DNA from: CAZCZZ01 sp964503335
GTDB taxonomy: Bacteria > Verrucomicrobiota > Kiritimatiellia > CAIVKH01
DNA: 38,143 nucleotides
Direction of reading: 5' to 3'
Assembly: GCA_964503335.1 (NCBI GenBank)
Contig: CAZCZZ010000038.1
Location: 1 to 38,143 of the forward strand
The notes under the pieces are model-generated. The model searched no databases. It was given only the letters and a program-made list of their open reading frames with translations, and was not told where the DNA came from. Position numbers and translations under genes: made by a program. Below are positions 28,609-36,453 of this stretch, piece by piece (the stretch's first letter is position 1; each line of letters starts with the position of its first letter).

Positions 28609-30342
28609 ATGCCTGCGAAGAAGAAGCAATTGGCCGGTGTGCCCGAATGGGCCAAAGACGCGATCTGGTATCAGATCTTCCCGGAGCGATTCCGCAACGG
28701 ATCGCGCAAGAACGATCCACGGCTGGTCGACATGGGTGTCGACCGGGAGATCAAGGGTTGGGGGATCACGCCCTGGGGTGGTGACTGGTATAAGCAGGCG
28801 AAGTGGGAGAAGCCGATCGGCGACTTCTTCCGGTCGGTCTATCTCCGTCGCTACGGCGGCGACTTGATCGGAATCCGCGAGAAGTTGGACTACCTGGAAG
28901 AACTAGGCGTCAACGCGATCTACCTCAATCCCGTTTTCCACGCGCAGTCGTTGCACAAATACGACGCCTCGAGCATGCATCACATCGACCCGACGCTCGG
29001 GCCTGATCGTGATGGCGACTTCAGGATGATCGCGAAGGCGCGTGAAACCGAGGACCCGAAGACCTGGGTGTGGACCAAGGCGGACCGGTATTTCCTGGAA
29101 CTTGTCGCCGATATCCATCGCCGCGGCATGCGCGTGATCATCGACGGCGTGTTCAATCACACCGGGCGCGACTTCTTTGCGTTTCGCGACATCTTGAAGA
29201 ACGGTCGCAAGTCGCGTTACCGCGACTGGTACAAAATCAAGAAGTGGAATCCGGACGGGACGATCGACTACGACGGCTGGTTCGGCCACAAGGCGTTGCC
29301 GGAATTCGGCCGCACGGAAGAGAATCTCGCCAGACCTGTTCGCAAGTACATCTTCGACATCACTGCGCGCTGGATGGATCCGGATGGTGACGGCGATCCC
29401 TCGGACGGCGTGGATGGATGGCGATTGGACGTGGCGTTCTGCGTTCCGCACTTGTTCTGGAAGCAGTGGCGTCGTCACGTGAAGAAGCTCAATCCCGAAG
29501 GTTACACGACGGCGGAGATCGTTACGCTGGCGGAGGATTACCTCAAAGGCGACGAGTTCGATGCCGTCATGAACTACATGTGGCTGTTCCCGACGGTGAA
29601 CTTCTTCTCACCGAATAAGAACGCCATCCCCGTAAACGATTTCCGCAAGGGCATGGAGTTGATCCGGAAGACGTATCCCGAAGACGTGTCGTATGTGCTG
29701 CAGAACCTGACCGACTCCCATGACGTCGGGCGCATCGCAACGATGATCGAGAATGCGTTTCCGCCGATTCACGACTTCGGGCAGTACTTTGAGCTGACGC
29801 GCGTTCACAAGCAGCGGGACCTGATCACGACGAAGCCGTCCAGGAAGACTTACGACATCATGCGGCAGATCGCGGTCTTCCAGGCGACGTATCTCGGCGC
29901 GCCGATGATTTACTACGGCACGGAAGTGGGCATGTGGGGCGCGAACGATCCGTGTGACCGTCAGCCGATGCTCTGGTCAGATATCAAGTACGAAGCCGAA
30001 TCCATGACGGTTAACGGGAAGACGAAGTCGCGAAAGCGCGCACCGGACATGGGACTTTTCCGCTTCTACGCGAAGGCGTTTGCATTGCGGACCCAGTCAG
30101 CAACGTTGCGACGTGGTACGCTTCACTGGGTCAAGACGGCAAGTGACAGGTTGGCCGCGTATGAGCGACGGCTGGGATCGAGCCGGATCCTGGTGCTGCT
30201 CAACGCGAGCGATCGCGAAGTGACCCACGCGATCAAGACATCGGCGATGGATCTTTGGGAGAATGGGCGGGAGGTTTCCAAGGGGATGGTTTCCGTCCCG
30301 CCTCGTGGCTGGCGCGTTCTGCAGCTCAGTTTTCGAACATAA
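28609..30342 (+). CDS. Cytoplasmic GH13 alpha-amylase family glycosidase
   Basis: 577 residues, no signal peptide. A (beta/alpha)8 barrel starting WYQIFPERFRNG, with region I DGVFNH, nucleophile Asp274 (GWRLDVAF), acid/base Glu303 (TTAEIV) and third Asp372 (LTDSHDVGRI). The layout, with WAKDAIWYQIFPERF and EFDAVMNYMWLFPTVNFF after the Glu, resembles cyclomaltodextrinase/neopullulanase-type enzymes that hydrolyse short alpha-glucans in the cytoplasm. A C-terminal beta domain (about 480-577) is present, but no N-terminal neopullulanase domain. ATG 28609 has AAGGA 8 nt upstream; the ATG at 28600 overlaps that site and is less likely. It is probably the last gene of the run starting at gap. Confidence 0.92.
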   Translation: MPAKKKQLAGVPEWAKDAIWYQIFPERFRNGSRKNDPRLVDMGVDREIKGWGITPWGGDWYKQAKWEKPIGDFFRSVYLRRYGGDLIGIREKLDYLEELGVNAIYLNPVFHAQSLHKYDASSMHHIDPTLGPDRDGDFRMIAKARETEDPKTWVWTKADRYFLELVADIHRRGMRVIIDGVFNHTGRDFFAFRDILKNGRKSRYRDWYKIKKWNPDGTIDYDGWFGHKALPEFGRTEENLARPVRKYIFDITARWMDPDGDGDPSDGVDGWRLDVAFCVPHLFWKQWRRHVKKLNPEGYTTAEIVTLAEDYLKGDEFDAVMNYMWLFPTVNFFSPNKNAIPVNDFRKGMELIRKTYPEDVSYVLQNLTDSHDVGRIATMIENAFPPIHDFGQYFELTRVHKQRDLITTKPSRKTYDIMRQIAVFQATYLGAPMIYYGTEVGMWGANDPCDRQPMLWSDIKYEAESMTVNGKTKSRKRAPDMGLFRFYAKAFALRTQSATLRRGTLHWVKTASDRLAAYERRLGSSRILVLLNASDREVTHAIKTSAMDLWENGREVSKGMVSVPPRGWRVLQLSFRT

Positions 30343-30868
30343 CCCCGAAGCCGTTTGAGGCGATTTCGCGATCCCATGTGGGCTGGCTCGTCGCCTGGGC
30401 CATTCGGCCCGACATATTGACCTTCGCGCGGAATTCGGTGATTCCGCCGCGGTTGAAGTAGTAGGTGGTGATGGCGGACTGGAATATCTTCTCCTGGCCG
30501 GGAGGCAGCAGGAAGGAATCGCCCCGATAGCGACCTGTCTGGTCGAAGTCATTGACGAAGTTATCCCGCTTGCCATCGGGGTATACCCAGGTCATCAGGA
30601 TGTCGGGTTCCTTCGGGATCCAGACCCCCTCGTTTCCCACATTCTTAATTTTGACAGAGAATGTTACGATGTCGCCGATCTTCGCTTTGAACCGATCGGG
30701 GATCAGGGTGACTTCAATGCCATTTACAGTGCTATTGTCCTGCAGGGCACCGACTTGCTGCGGCTTATAACGGGGTTCAACATTGGCGCAGCCTGTGACG
30801 GAAAGGCCAATGGAAGTGATGAGGAGGAGGCCTCCGAGTCGTACGGCAAATTGGCTGTTTGTCTTCAT
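30326..30868 (-). CDS. Lipoprotein of unknown function
   Basis: 180 residues with a lipoprotein signal peptide: MKTNSQFAVRLGGLLLITSIGLSVTGC, lipobox SVTGC, Cys at 27. The mature part is beta-rich and looks like an Ig-fold cap domain (IEVTLIPDRFKAKIGDIVTFSVKIKNVGNEGVWIP), followed by a PDGKRDNFVNDFDQTGRYRGDSFLLPPGQE segment. I do not recognise a named family. ATG 30868 has GGAG 9 nt upstream; the longer frame from 30910 has no signal-peptide logic. Its 3' end overlaps the GH13 gene by 17 nt on the opposite strand. Confidence 0.85.
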   Translation of the reverse strand: MKTNSQFAVRLGGLLLITSIGLSVTGCANVEPRYKPQQVGALQDNSTVNGIEVTLIPDRFKAKIGDIVTFSVKIKNVGNEGVWIPKEPDILMTWVYPDGKRDNFVNDFDQTGRYRGDSFLLPPGQEKIFQSAITTYYFNRGGITEFRAKVNMSGRMAQATSQPTWDREIASNGFGVMFEN

Positions 30869-30980
30869 AGTATCAAGCTCCGATGACCTAAATAGCACAG
30901 AGGATGCCAACTGGTTTTGGGTCGCGACTCCTAATGGCGGTAATGCGTTGTTTTGAATGATTTGGCAGAGGGGGAGCGTC

Positions 30981-31050
30981 TTATCAGGAACTCACGAAAT
31001 CAGGAAAAGCCATAGGAACCTCTTTCCCTGATTTCCTGAGTTCGTGATAA
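30981..31050. repeat. Inverted repeat made of octamer units
   Basis: The arms 30981-31008 and 31023-31050 are complementary at 25 of 28 positions with a 14-nt loop. Each arm is itself three near-copies of TCAGGAAA (with TCAGGAAC and TCACGAAA). It occupies the middle of the 296-nt gap between the lipoprotein and cutA. A second hairpin, ACCACCC (31107-31113) with GGGTGGT (31125-31131), lies just before cutA. Confidence 0.75.
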
Positions 31051-31164
31051 AACCCCGCTTTTCACCGCCCTGCTGGCAGCCATTGGCAAATCAATTCAAA
31101 TGACGCACCACCCGGATGACGATTGGGTGGTTCCCGCGGTGTCATCCTGATAGCGTGAAGCCCC

Positions 31165-31494
31165 ATGAATAGGAATACAGGGACGGTTCTCTGGGTTTAC
31201 ATGACGGCCGCGACGAGGGCTGAGGCCAGACGAATTGCGAAGAAGTTGGTCGACGAGCGATTGGCGGCCTGCGTCAACATTCTCGGGCCGATAGAATCAG
31301 TCTACTCGTGGAAGGGCAAGGTTTGCGCAGGGCGTGAAGTGGCTCTTGTGGCGAAGACCGCAGTCAGCCGCAAGACTGCTTTGATCCGTGCGGTCAGGAC
31401 CCTGCATTCCTACGAATGTCCATGCATCGTGTGCCTGCCTATTGACGGCGGCAATCCGGACTTCCTGCGCTGGATTCGCGAGTCGGTCAGGTAG
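31165..31494 (+). CDS. cutA: CutA divalent-cation tolerance protein
   Basis: 109 residues, a typical CutA1: a trimeric ferredoxin-like fold. Family signatures are VYMTAATRAEARRIAKKLVDERLAACVNI, YSWKGKV and HSYECPCIVCLPIDGGNPDFLRWI. CutA was first linked to copper tolerance in E. coli, but its broader role is unsettled. ATG 31165 has no good ribosome-binding site. It converges on the zinc-peptidase gene with 8 nt between stops. Confidence 0.94.
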   Translation: MNRNTGTVLWVYMTAATRAEARRIAKKLVDERLAACVNILGPIESVYSWKGKVCAGREVALVAKTAVSRKTALIRAVRTLHSYECPCIVCLPIDGGNPDFLRWIRESVR

Positions 31495-31502
31495 CAGGAC
31501 CG

Positions 31503-32186
31503 TCAGTGGTTCCGGCGATTGGCGATCGTCAGGTAGTAGACCAGGGTCAGGATCGCCGTGATGGCCGATGCGAGGTACGTGAGGAACGCGGCGTTCAACA
31601 CGCGGGAAGCGCTGGCCTGCTCGAGCGGCGATACGATACCGGAACTGACCATGAGTTTCTTCGCCCGCGCTGAGGCATCCCATTCCACGGGCAGCGTAAC
31701 GATCGAGAAGAGCACGGCGGCGCTGAACAGGGCGATGCCCACATTGATCAACGGGCCGAACTGCATGAAGAACCCTGCCATCAGGATCGGCATCGCAAGG
31801 TTGCTGCTCAAGGTGCAGACGGGAACCAGCTTGGAGCGCAGACCGAGAAAGGCATAGGCGTGGGCCTTCTGGAGCGCGTGGCCGGCTTCGTGGCATGCCA
31901 CGCCAATGGCCGACAGGGAATGGCTGCCATACACTTGCGGAGACAGGCGCAAGACGTTTGCCGTCGGGTCATAGTGGTCGCTCAAGAAGCCTTGAACCTG
32001 CTCGATCCGGACGTCGTGAATGCCCTGCGACTCGAGCATCTGGTGTGCGGCTTCGGCGCCGGTGAGTCCTGAAGCGGCCCCGACCTGGGAGTACTTGTTG
32101 AAGGTGCTCTTCACCATCCACGAAGCGATCATCGCCAGGATCATCCCGGGCAATACGTAGATAAAGTATGTCATATCCAACATCAT
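31503..32186 (-). CDS. YugP-type membrane zinc metallopeptidase
   Basis: 227 residues. The zinc motif is HEAGH at 99-103 (ACHEAGHALQKAHAYAFLGLRS), preceded by ANVLRLSPQVYGSHSLSAIGVA. Helices at about 7-25, 118-145, 145-165 and 200-220 make it an integral membrane protein of the Zn_peptidase_2 family. Substrate and function are unknown in the family. GGAGGAG lies 3 nt before ATG 32186 and 6 nt before a second ATG at 32183, so the true start may be one codon later. A promoter is visible upstream. Confidence 0.9.
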   Translation of the reverse strand: MMLDMTYFIYVLPGMILAMIASWMVKSTFNKYSQVGAASGLTGAEAAHQMLESQGIHDVRIEQVQGFLSDHYDPTANVLRLSPQVYGSHSLSAIGVACHEAGHALQKAHAYAFLGLRSKLVPVCTLSSNLAMPILMAGFFMQFGPLINVGIALFSAAVLFSIVTLPVEWDASARAKKLMVSSGIVSPLEQASASRVLNAAFLTYLASAITAILTLVYYLTIANRRNH

Positions 32187-32199
32187 GCTCTCCTCCAGT

Positions 32200-32234
32200 C
32201 GCGCGAAATATAGCGCGTCGGATTAGACACGCAA
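32200..32234 (-). promoter_or_regulatory. yugP-like gene promoter with palindrome over the -10
   Basis: Minus strand TTGCGT (32229-32234), 16-nt spacer, TATATT (32207-32212). The -10 box sits within the loop of an inverted repeat CGCGC (32200-32204) / GCGCG (32213-32217), which could be an operator. Confidence 0.45.
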
Positions 32235-32260
32235 GCGGATGTGGCGTTCAAAAAAATCGA

Positions 32261-33178
32261 TCAAAAATTTGCGAGGGTATCCCGGACGCGCAGGATGACC
32301 GACCACATGGCGTTGGCGTCCAGGCCTTTCGCGAGAAGGCGGTGGCCGCCGATGGCCTCGGCTGCCATGGGCGGGCTGATCTCCAGGACGACGGGAATCC
32401 CGCGCGAGGCCCATTCCGGGACAAGCTCTCTCGCCGGTTCCAGCAAGGCCGGCCACTTCTTGTGGCTGATCATCTGAACGATCTCGCCTGCCGTCGCGCA
32501 CTGAAAGTGAACGAGCACGACACGGTCGCGGAAGGCGGACCAGGTCCGCGTGATGCCTTCGATCGACTTCTCGCTCGGCAAAGCCGGGGGAGGCGCGATC
32601 TCGGTGGAGTTCAAAAGGTGCAGGCGAACGCGGCGGCGAACGTGGTACGTGTCGAAGACAATCCGGAGATCGCGGTCCTTCACGACCGACTCAAGATCGG
32701 GCAGCGTCATCCAGTCGCCATCCTTGCCCAGATCAGGATGGACCTGCAGGGCCGTATGCTTCTGCTGGAAGATCCTTCCCGTGACGGGACTCTCGAGGTT
32801 TGAAACGACGAAGGGGCACTGATGGGCGACGGCGAGATCGAGTCCGGTCTTCTCGCTCACGTCGCCGTTGGCGAAGAAGACGGCATCCATGGGGTACGGG
32901 ATCATGCCGCGGCTCTGCGGTTTGCGGAAAAGGATGCGCGTCAGCTCCTGGGCGAGCGTATCGCGCGGATTCCAGACTTCATGCACGGATACAAGGGGCG
33001 CGGGAAAGCGGCGAGCGGCCCCGGCGCGGCAGACCGCCCGCGTGACCAGCAATTCAACGCCCGCGAGGCCTTCTCGCTTTGCCCGTTCGCAAACGCGGTC
33101 AATCGAACCCGTCGAAACAGCGGTAAGGGGGAGGAAGCTCGCAGTGGTGACGGCGATGCGGAGGTCGGGACGGCTCAT
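32261..33178 (-). CDS. TIM-barrel protein, sugar isomerase/epimerase-like
   Basis: 305 residues. Pattern of the xylose-isomerase/endonuclease-IV-type barrel: strands such as LRIAVTTASF, GVELLVTR and PFVVSNLES, with putative metal ligands Glu in SNLES, Asp and His in IVFDTYH (the DxxH spacing of the superfamily), His in VLVHFQ and Glu in PVVLEISP. Exact activity is not recognisable. It overlaps the Gfo/Idh gene by 4 nt (ATGA) and is last in the operon. Its position among sugar enzymes suggests a sugar-phosphate or nucleotide-sugar reaction. AT-rich sequence follows the stop, without a clear terminator hairpin. Confidence 0.75.
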   Translation of the reverse strand: MSRPDLRIAVTTASFLPLTAVSTGSIDRVCERAKREGLAGVELLVTRAVCRAGAARRFPAPLVSVHEVWNPRDTLAQELTRILFRKPQSRGMIPYPMDAVFFANGDVSEKTGLDLAVAHQCPFVVSNLESPVTGRIFQQKHTALQVHPDLGKDGDWMTLPDLESVVKDRDLRIVFDTYHVRRRVRLHLLNSTEIAPPPALPSEKSIEGITRTWSAFRDRVVLVHFQCATAGEIVQMISHKKWPALLEPARELVPEWASRGIPVVLEISPPMAAEAIGGHRLLAKGLDANAMWSVILRVRDTLANF

Positions 33179-34122
33179 AGGGATGAAAGCTGCAACTCAC
33201 AATCGTGCAGGACTTCGACGACCGACACGCCGAGGCGGAGCGACGAAAGGTCGCGGTCCGCTGACCGGATCGCCTGGCCGAATTCCTTCACGGCGACTGC
33301 AAGCGGCGGCTCGCCATCGATGGCCACCGGATCGCCGATGGAGGGATCCGACTTGATGTCGTGAAACGATCCCGGGCGGATCAATTTATGCGGCGCCAGG
33401 TCGTCGTAGAGCAGGAGGCCGCCGCGACCGTGGATCATGAATCGCCGGACACGGTCGGCGACGAGCGTGCTGAGGCGAATTGTCGCGTCGGATCCCGAAC
33501 CGGGGAATGTCAGGGAGATTTCGATGGTCTCGCCCGTGCCTTCGGCAAGATGCTTTCGCTCCACCACGCGGCCCTCGCGTCGCTTCGGCATTTCGCCGAG
33601 CAGGTCCAGACACATGGCGATATCGTGAGGGCCCCAGTCCCAGAGCACGGAAAGCTCGCGACGAATGACAGCCTTGCCGGCATAGGAACTGATCTTCAGG
33701 GGAGACCCGAGGGACGGGGCAATCTCCTTCATCTTCCGGTAGGCGGCGCTGTAGAGATGCGTGTGATCCACGCGGATAATGGCCTTTTCGGACTCCGCGA
33801 CAGACAGGACAGCACGCGCTTCACGGATGTCCAGTGTAACGGGCTTCTCGACCAGCACGGGCAGGCCGCACTTCATGGCCTCGATGGCCATGACCCCGTG
33901 TGTCACGGGTGGCGTTGCGATGATGACGCCGTCGAGGTCCCGCGCCATGGCGACGGCTTTCCAGTCGGTTGTGATTTCCGCTTCGTTTGGCGGTAGGTCG
34001 TCCCGCTCATTGCGCTTCCGCGCAATCCGTACGAGGTTCATGCCCTCGATGGATGCCAGCGTGCGGATGTAGGCGTGAGACCACTTTCCGGCCCCGATCA
34101 TCCCTATCCGGAGATCTTGCAC
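33175..34122 (-). CDS. Gfo/Idh/MocA-family NAD(P) oxidoreductase
   Basis: 315 residues. Rossmann domain with GMIGAGKW (7-14) and the hallmark EKPVT (92-96). Then comes the catalytic-domain stretch DHTHLYSAAYRKMKEI (about 119), and SVLWDWGPHDIAMCLDLLG with the His expected near the substrate. The family includes 3-ketoreductases of NDP-deoxysugar pathways and scyllo-inositol or glucose-fructose oxidoreductases; the substrate is unknown here. It starts 6 nt after the SDR gene and overlaps the TIM-barrel gene by 4 nt, so translation is coupled. Confidence 0.92.
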   Translation of the reverse strand: MQDLRIGMIGAGKWSHAYIRTLASIEGMNLVRIARKRNERDDLPPNEAEITTDWKAVAMARDLDGVIIATPPVTHGVMAIEAMKCGLPVLVEKPVTLDIREARAVLSVAESEKAIIRVDHTHLYSAAYRKMKEIAPSLGSPLKISSYAGKAVIRRELSVLWDWGPHDIAMCLDLLGEMPKRREGRVVERKHLAEGTGETIEISLTFPGSGSDATIRLSTLVADRVRRFMIHGRGGLLLYDDLAPHKLIRPGSFHDIKSDPSIGDPVAIDGEPPLAVAVKEFGQAIRSADRDLSSLRLGVSVVEVLHDCELQLSSL

Positions 34123-34128
34123 GTGAAC

Positions 34129-35178
34129 CTATTGTTTACCGGTGTACGTCGTGTCAGACCAGGCAAAGAAGCGCTTCAGGCCTTCGTGGAGATCAATACG
34201 CGGTTCATAGCCGAGTTGTAAACGGGCTTTCCGGATATCAGGGCAGCGACGCTGAGGCTCGTCAGCCGGATAGCTGTCCGGATATTGGGACAGGACGTAG
34301 TTGATCGGCTTCCCGAGCGCTTTCTCCATCGCCTTTGCGAGGTCCAGCATGCTGACTTCCGGCACAGGGTTGCCGATGTTGTACGCTTCGCCGGGCACGC
34401 CCTTCACAAGGGCGAGGAGGAAACCGACGATCGCATCGGAGATGTAGCAGAAGGTGCGCGTCTGGCTTCCATCACCGTAGATGTTGACCGGGAGGCCACC
34501 TTTGATCCGGCTGGCGAAATTCGGAAGAACCCGGTAATCGCTCTCCTGCATGCCGGGTCCGTAGACATTGAAGGGTCGCACCGTGCTGACCGAGACGCCG
34601 CTTTCCTGGTGGTAGATGTAGCAGAGGGTCTCGCCAAGGCGCTTGCTCTCGTCGTAACAGGCGCGCGGACCCTGACACGACACGTTGCCTCGGTAGCTTT
34701 CCTGAATCGGCACAAAGCGCGGATCCGGATCGCCATAAATCTCACTCGAGCTGAAGAAGAGCGTGCGTGCGCGATGCTTCTTCGCGAGGTCGAGGACGTG
34801 TTTGGTTCCCGTCGTGGCGACTTCAAGGGTCTTGAGGGGATAGGCGCGGTAGTAGAACGGGCTGGCGATGCCGGCAGCGTGGAGGATGTAGTCGATGTGG
34901 CCCGTGTCGGTGAAGGGCTGGATGATGTCGTGCTGGACGAAGCGGACGTGGGGAAGGGTCTCTTCCTTGCTTCCGTCCTTGCCCGCCGTGATGAGGCTGT
35001 CGAGCACGAGGACTTCGCACGGCTTTTCGAGGACGCGGGCATTCAATTCCACGACGGCGCGGGTGAAGTAGCGGCCGAGAAAGCCGCGTCCGCCGGTGAT
35101 GAGGAGACGCTTGCCGCTCAGCGCCTGTGCGCTATCGCGGAAGCCTTCGACGATTTCTGAGATATCTGAGTCCAGCAT
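34129..35178 (-). CDS. NAD-dependent nucleotide-sugar epimerase/dehydratase (extended SDR)
   Basis: 349 residues. Nucleotide motif ITGGRGFLG (about 27-35) after a 22-residue N-terminal extension, VLDSL at the end of the second strand, HAAGIASPFYYRAYP, SSSEIYGDPD, and catalytic Tyr175 and Lys179 in CYDESKR. Substrate-domain signatures are TVRPFNVYGPGM and RTFCYISDAIVG. These are typical of dTDP-glucose 4,6-dehydratase and UDP-glucuronate decarboxylase relatives; which one is not decided. It follows the methyltransferase gene by 9 nt. Confidence 0.93.
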   Translation of the reverse strand: MLDSDISEIVEGFRDSAQALSGKRLLITGGRGFLGRYFTRAVVELNARVLEKPCEVLVLDSLITAGKDGSKEETLPHVRFVQHDIIQPFTDTGHIDYILHAAGIASPFYYRAYPLKTLEVATTGTKHVLDLAKKHRARTLFFSSSEIYGDPDPRFVPIQESYRGNVSCQGPRACYDESKRLGETLCYIYHQESGVSVSTVRPFNVYGPGMQESDYRVLPNFASRIKGGLPVNIYGDGSQTRTFCYISDAIVGFLLALVKGVPGEAYNIGNPVPEVSMLDLAKAMEKALGKPINYVLSQYPDSYPADEPQRRCPDIRKARLQLGYEPRIDLHEGLKRFFAWSDTTYTGKQ

Positions 35179-35187
35179 GGAAAGCCC

Positions 35188-36447
35188 TCAATGCACTTCG
35201 AGTTTAGGAATCGGTACGATGAAATGTCCGCCCTGGTCCAGGAATGCCTGGTTCTTCTTGATGATCGGTCCGGCAAAATTCCAGGCAAGGATCAACACGT
35301 AGTCCGGCTTGCGCTTGTACATCTCATCCTGCGGAACGACCGGGATGTGGAAGCCCGGCGTGAAGAGACCCTGCTTGAGCGGGCTGTCGTCGACGATGAA
35401 ATCAACGAGGTCGGGTCCGATCTTGAAGTGATGCATCAGCGTCGTGGCCTTGGCGGGCGCACCGAACCCGGCGATGGACTTGCCCTCGGACTTCAGCTTC
35501 CTGAGCAGGGCGCCAAGGTCATCACGCAGTTGGTTGATATTCCTGCCGAACTGACGGAAGGTCTCGGCGCGATCCAACCCGATCTTCTCTTCGTAGGCTA
35601 CGGCTTCAGCGACAGATGAGCCGACTTTGTGCGGTCCGCCTGCAATCTGCGCGATGCCCCGAAGGGACCCGCCGTGGCTGCCGACGCGAATGGCCTCGAT
35701 CAGTTCCATGCCGTTCGCCTTGAAGAACGCGACAAGCGGCTTCACGGAGTGATAGGCCACATGCTCGTGGTAGATCGTGTCGAAGAGCGTCTTCTCGTAG
35801 ACGTCGACGAGGTACGAGACCTCGAACGTATAGACACCATCCGGGGCGAGCAGCGTGCGTACACCGTCGACGACGCCTTTCAAGTCGTCGATATGCGCGA
35901 ACACATTGTTCGCCGTGATCACGGATGCGGCGCCGCGTTCCTTGCGAATGTTTCCGGCAAGGGCGGGCGAGAAGAATGCGGCCATGGTCTCGATGCCGTT
36001 CGCCGTGGCATCGGCGGCGATGTTCTTCGCCGGGTCGATGCCGAGGATGCGCATGCCGGCGTCCTTGAAGAAGCGCAGCAGCGTTCCGTCGTTGGAACCA
36101 ATGTCGAGGACCAGGCTTCCCGGCTTGGGATGGAAACGCGCGAGCACATCCTTCGCATACTGCTCGAAATGAGCGACGAAGCTCGGCGATGTGCCCGAGA
36201 CATAGACGTAGTCCTCGAAGAGAACGCGCGGATCGACAACATCAAGCAACTGCACGTGGCGACAATCTTCGCAGAAGAAGATGTCGAGGGGGAAGACCGG
36301 CTGCTTCTTCGACAGTGCCTCAGCCGGAATAAACGCGTTGGCCGGAGGCGTGGGGGCGAGTTGGAGGACCAGCGTCAGATTGCGAGTGCCGCAGAGGCGA
36401 CAGGTCTCCCTGCGCCGGCACAAGTCGGTCGACGATGAGTTAGCCAT
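35188..36447 (-). CDS. Sugar C-methyltransferase (TylCIII/TcaB9-like)
   Basis: 419 residues in three parts. First, an N-terminal zinc-binding domain with Cys16, Cys19, Cys59 and Cys62 (CRLC and CEDC). Second, a SAM-binding Rossmann core with LDIGSNDGTLL (about 114-124). Third, a C-terminal C-methyltransferase domain (about 280-419, IAGFGAPAKATTLMHHF and IVDDSPLKQG). IYHEHVAYHS carries the Tyr, Glu and His used for catalysis in TcaB9-type sugar C-3 methyltransferases. Such enzymes methylate a carbon of a keto-deoxysugar nucleotide to give branched sugars. It lies 6 nt after the cupin gene and 9 nt before the SDR gene. Confidence 0.9.
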   Translation of the reverse strand: MANSSSTDLCRRRETCRLCGTRNLTLVLQLAPTPPANAFIPAEALSKKQPVFPLDIFFCEDCRHVQLLDVVDPRVLFEDYVYVSGTSPSFVAHFEQYAKDVLARFHPKPGSLVLDIGSNDGTLLRFFKDAGMRILGIDPAKNIAADATANGIETMAAFFSPALAGNIRKERGAASVITANNVFAHIDDLKGVVDGVRTLLAPDGVYTFEVSYLVDVYEKTLFDTIYHEHVAYHSVKPLVAFFKANGMELIEAIRVGSHGGSLRGIAQIAGGPHKVGSSVAEAVAYEEKIGLDRAETFRQFGRNINQLRDDLGALLRKLKSEGKSIAGFGAPAKATTLMHHFKIGPDLVDFIVDDSPLKQGLFTPGFHIPVVPQDEMYKRKPDYVLILAWNFAGPIIKKNQAFLDQGGHFIVPIPKLEVH

Positions 36448-36453
36448 TTGCCG

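Noticed and set aside
31107..31131. Hairpin ACCACCC/GGGTGGT before cutA as a terminator or riboswitch
   Set aside because: 7-bp stem with an 11-nt loop and no T-tract. Too little structure to assign a regulatory class.
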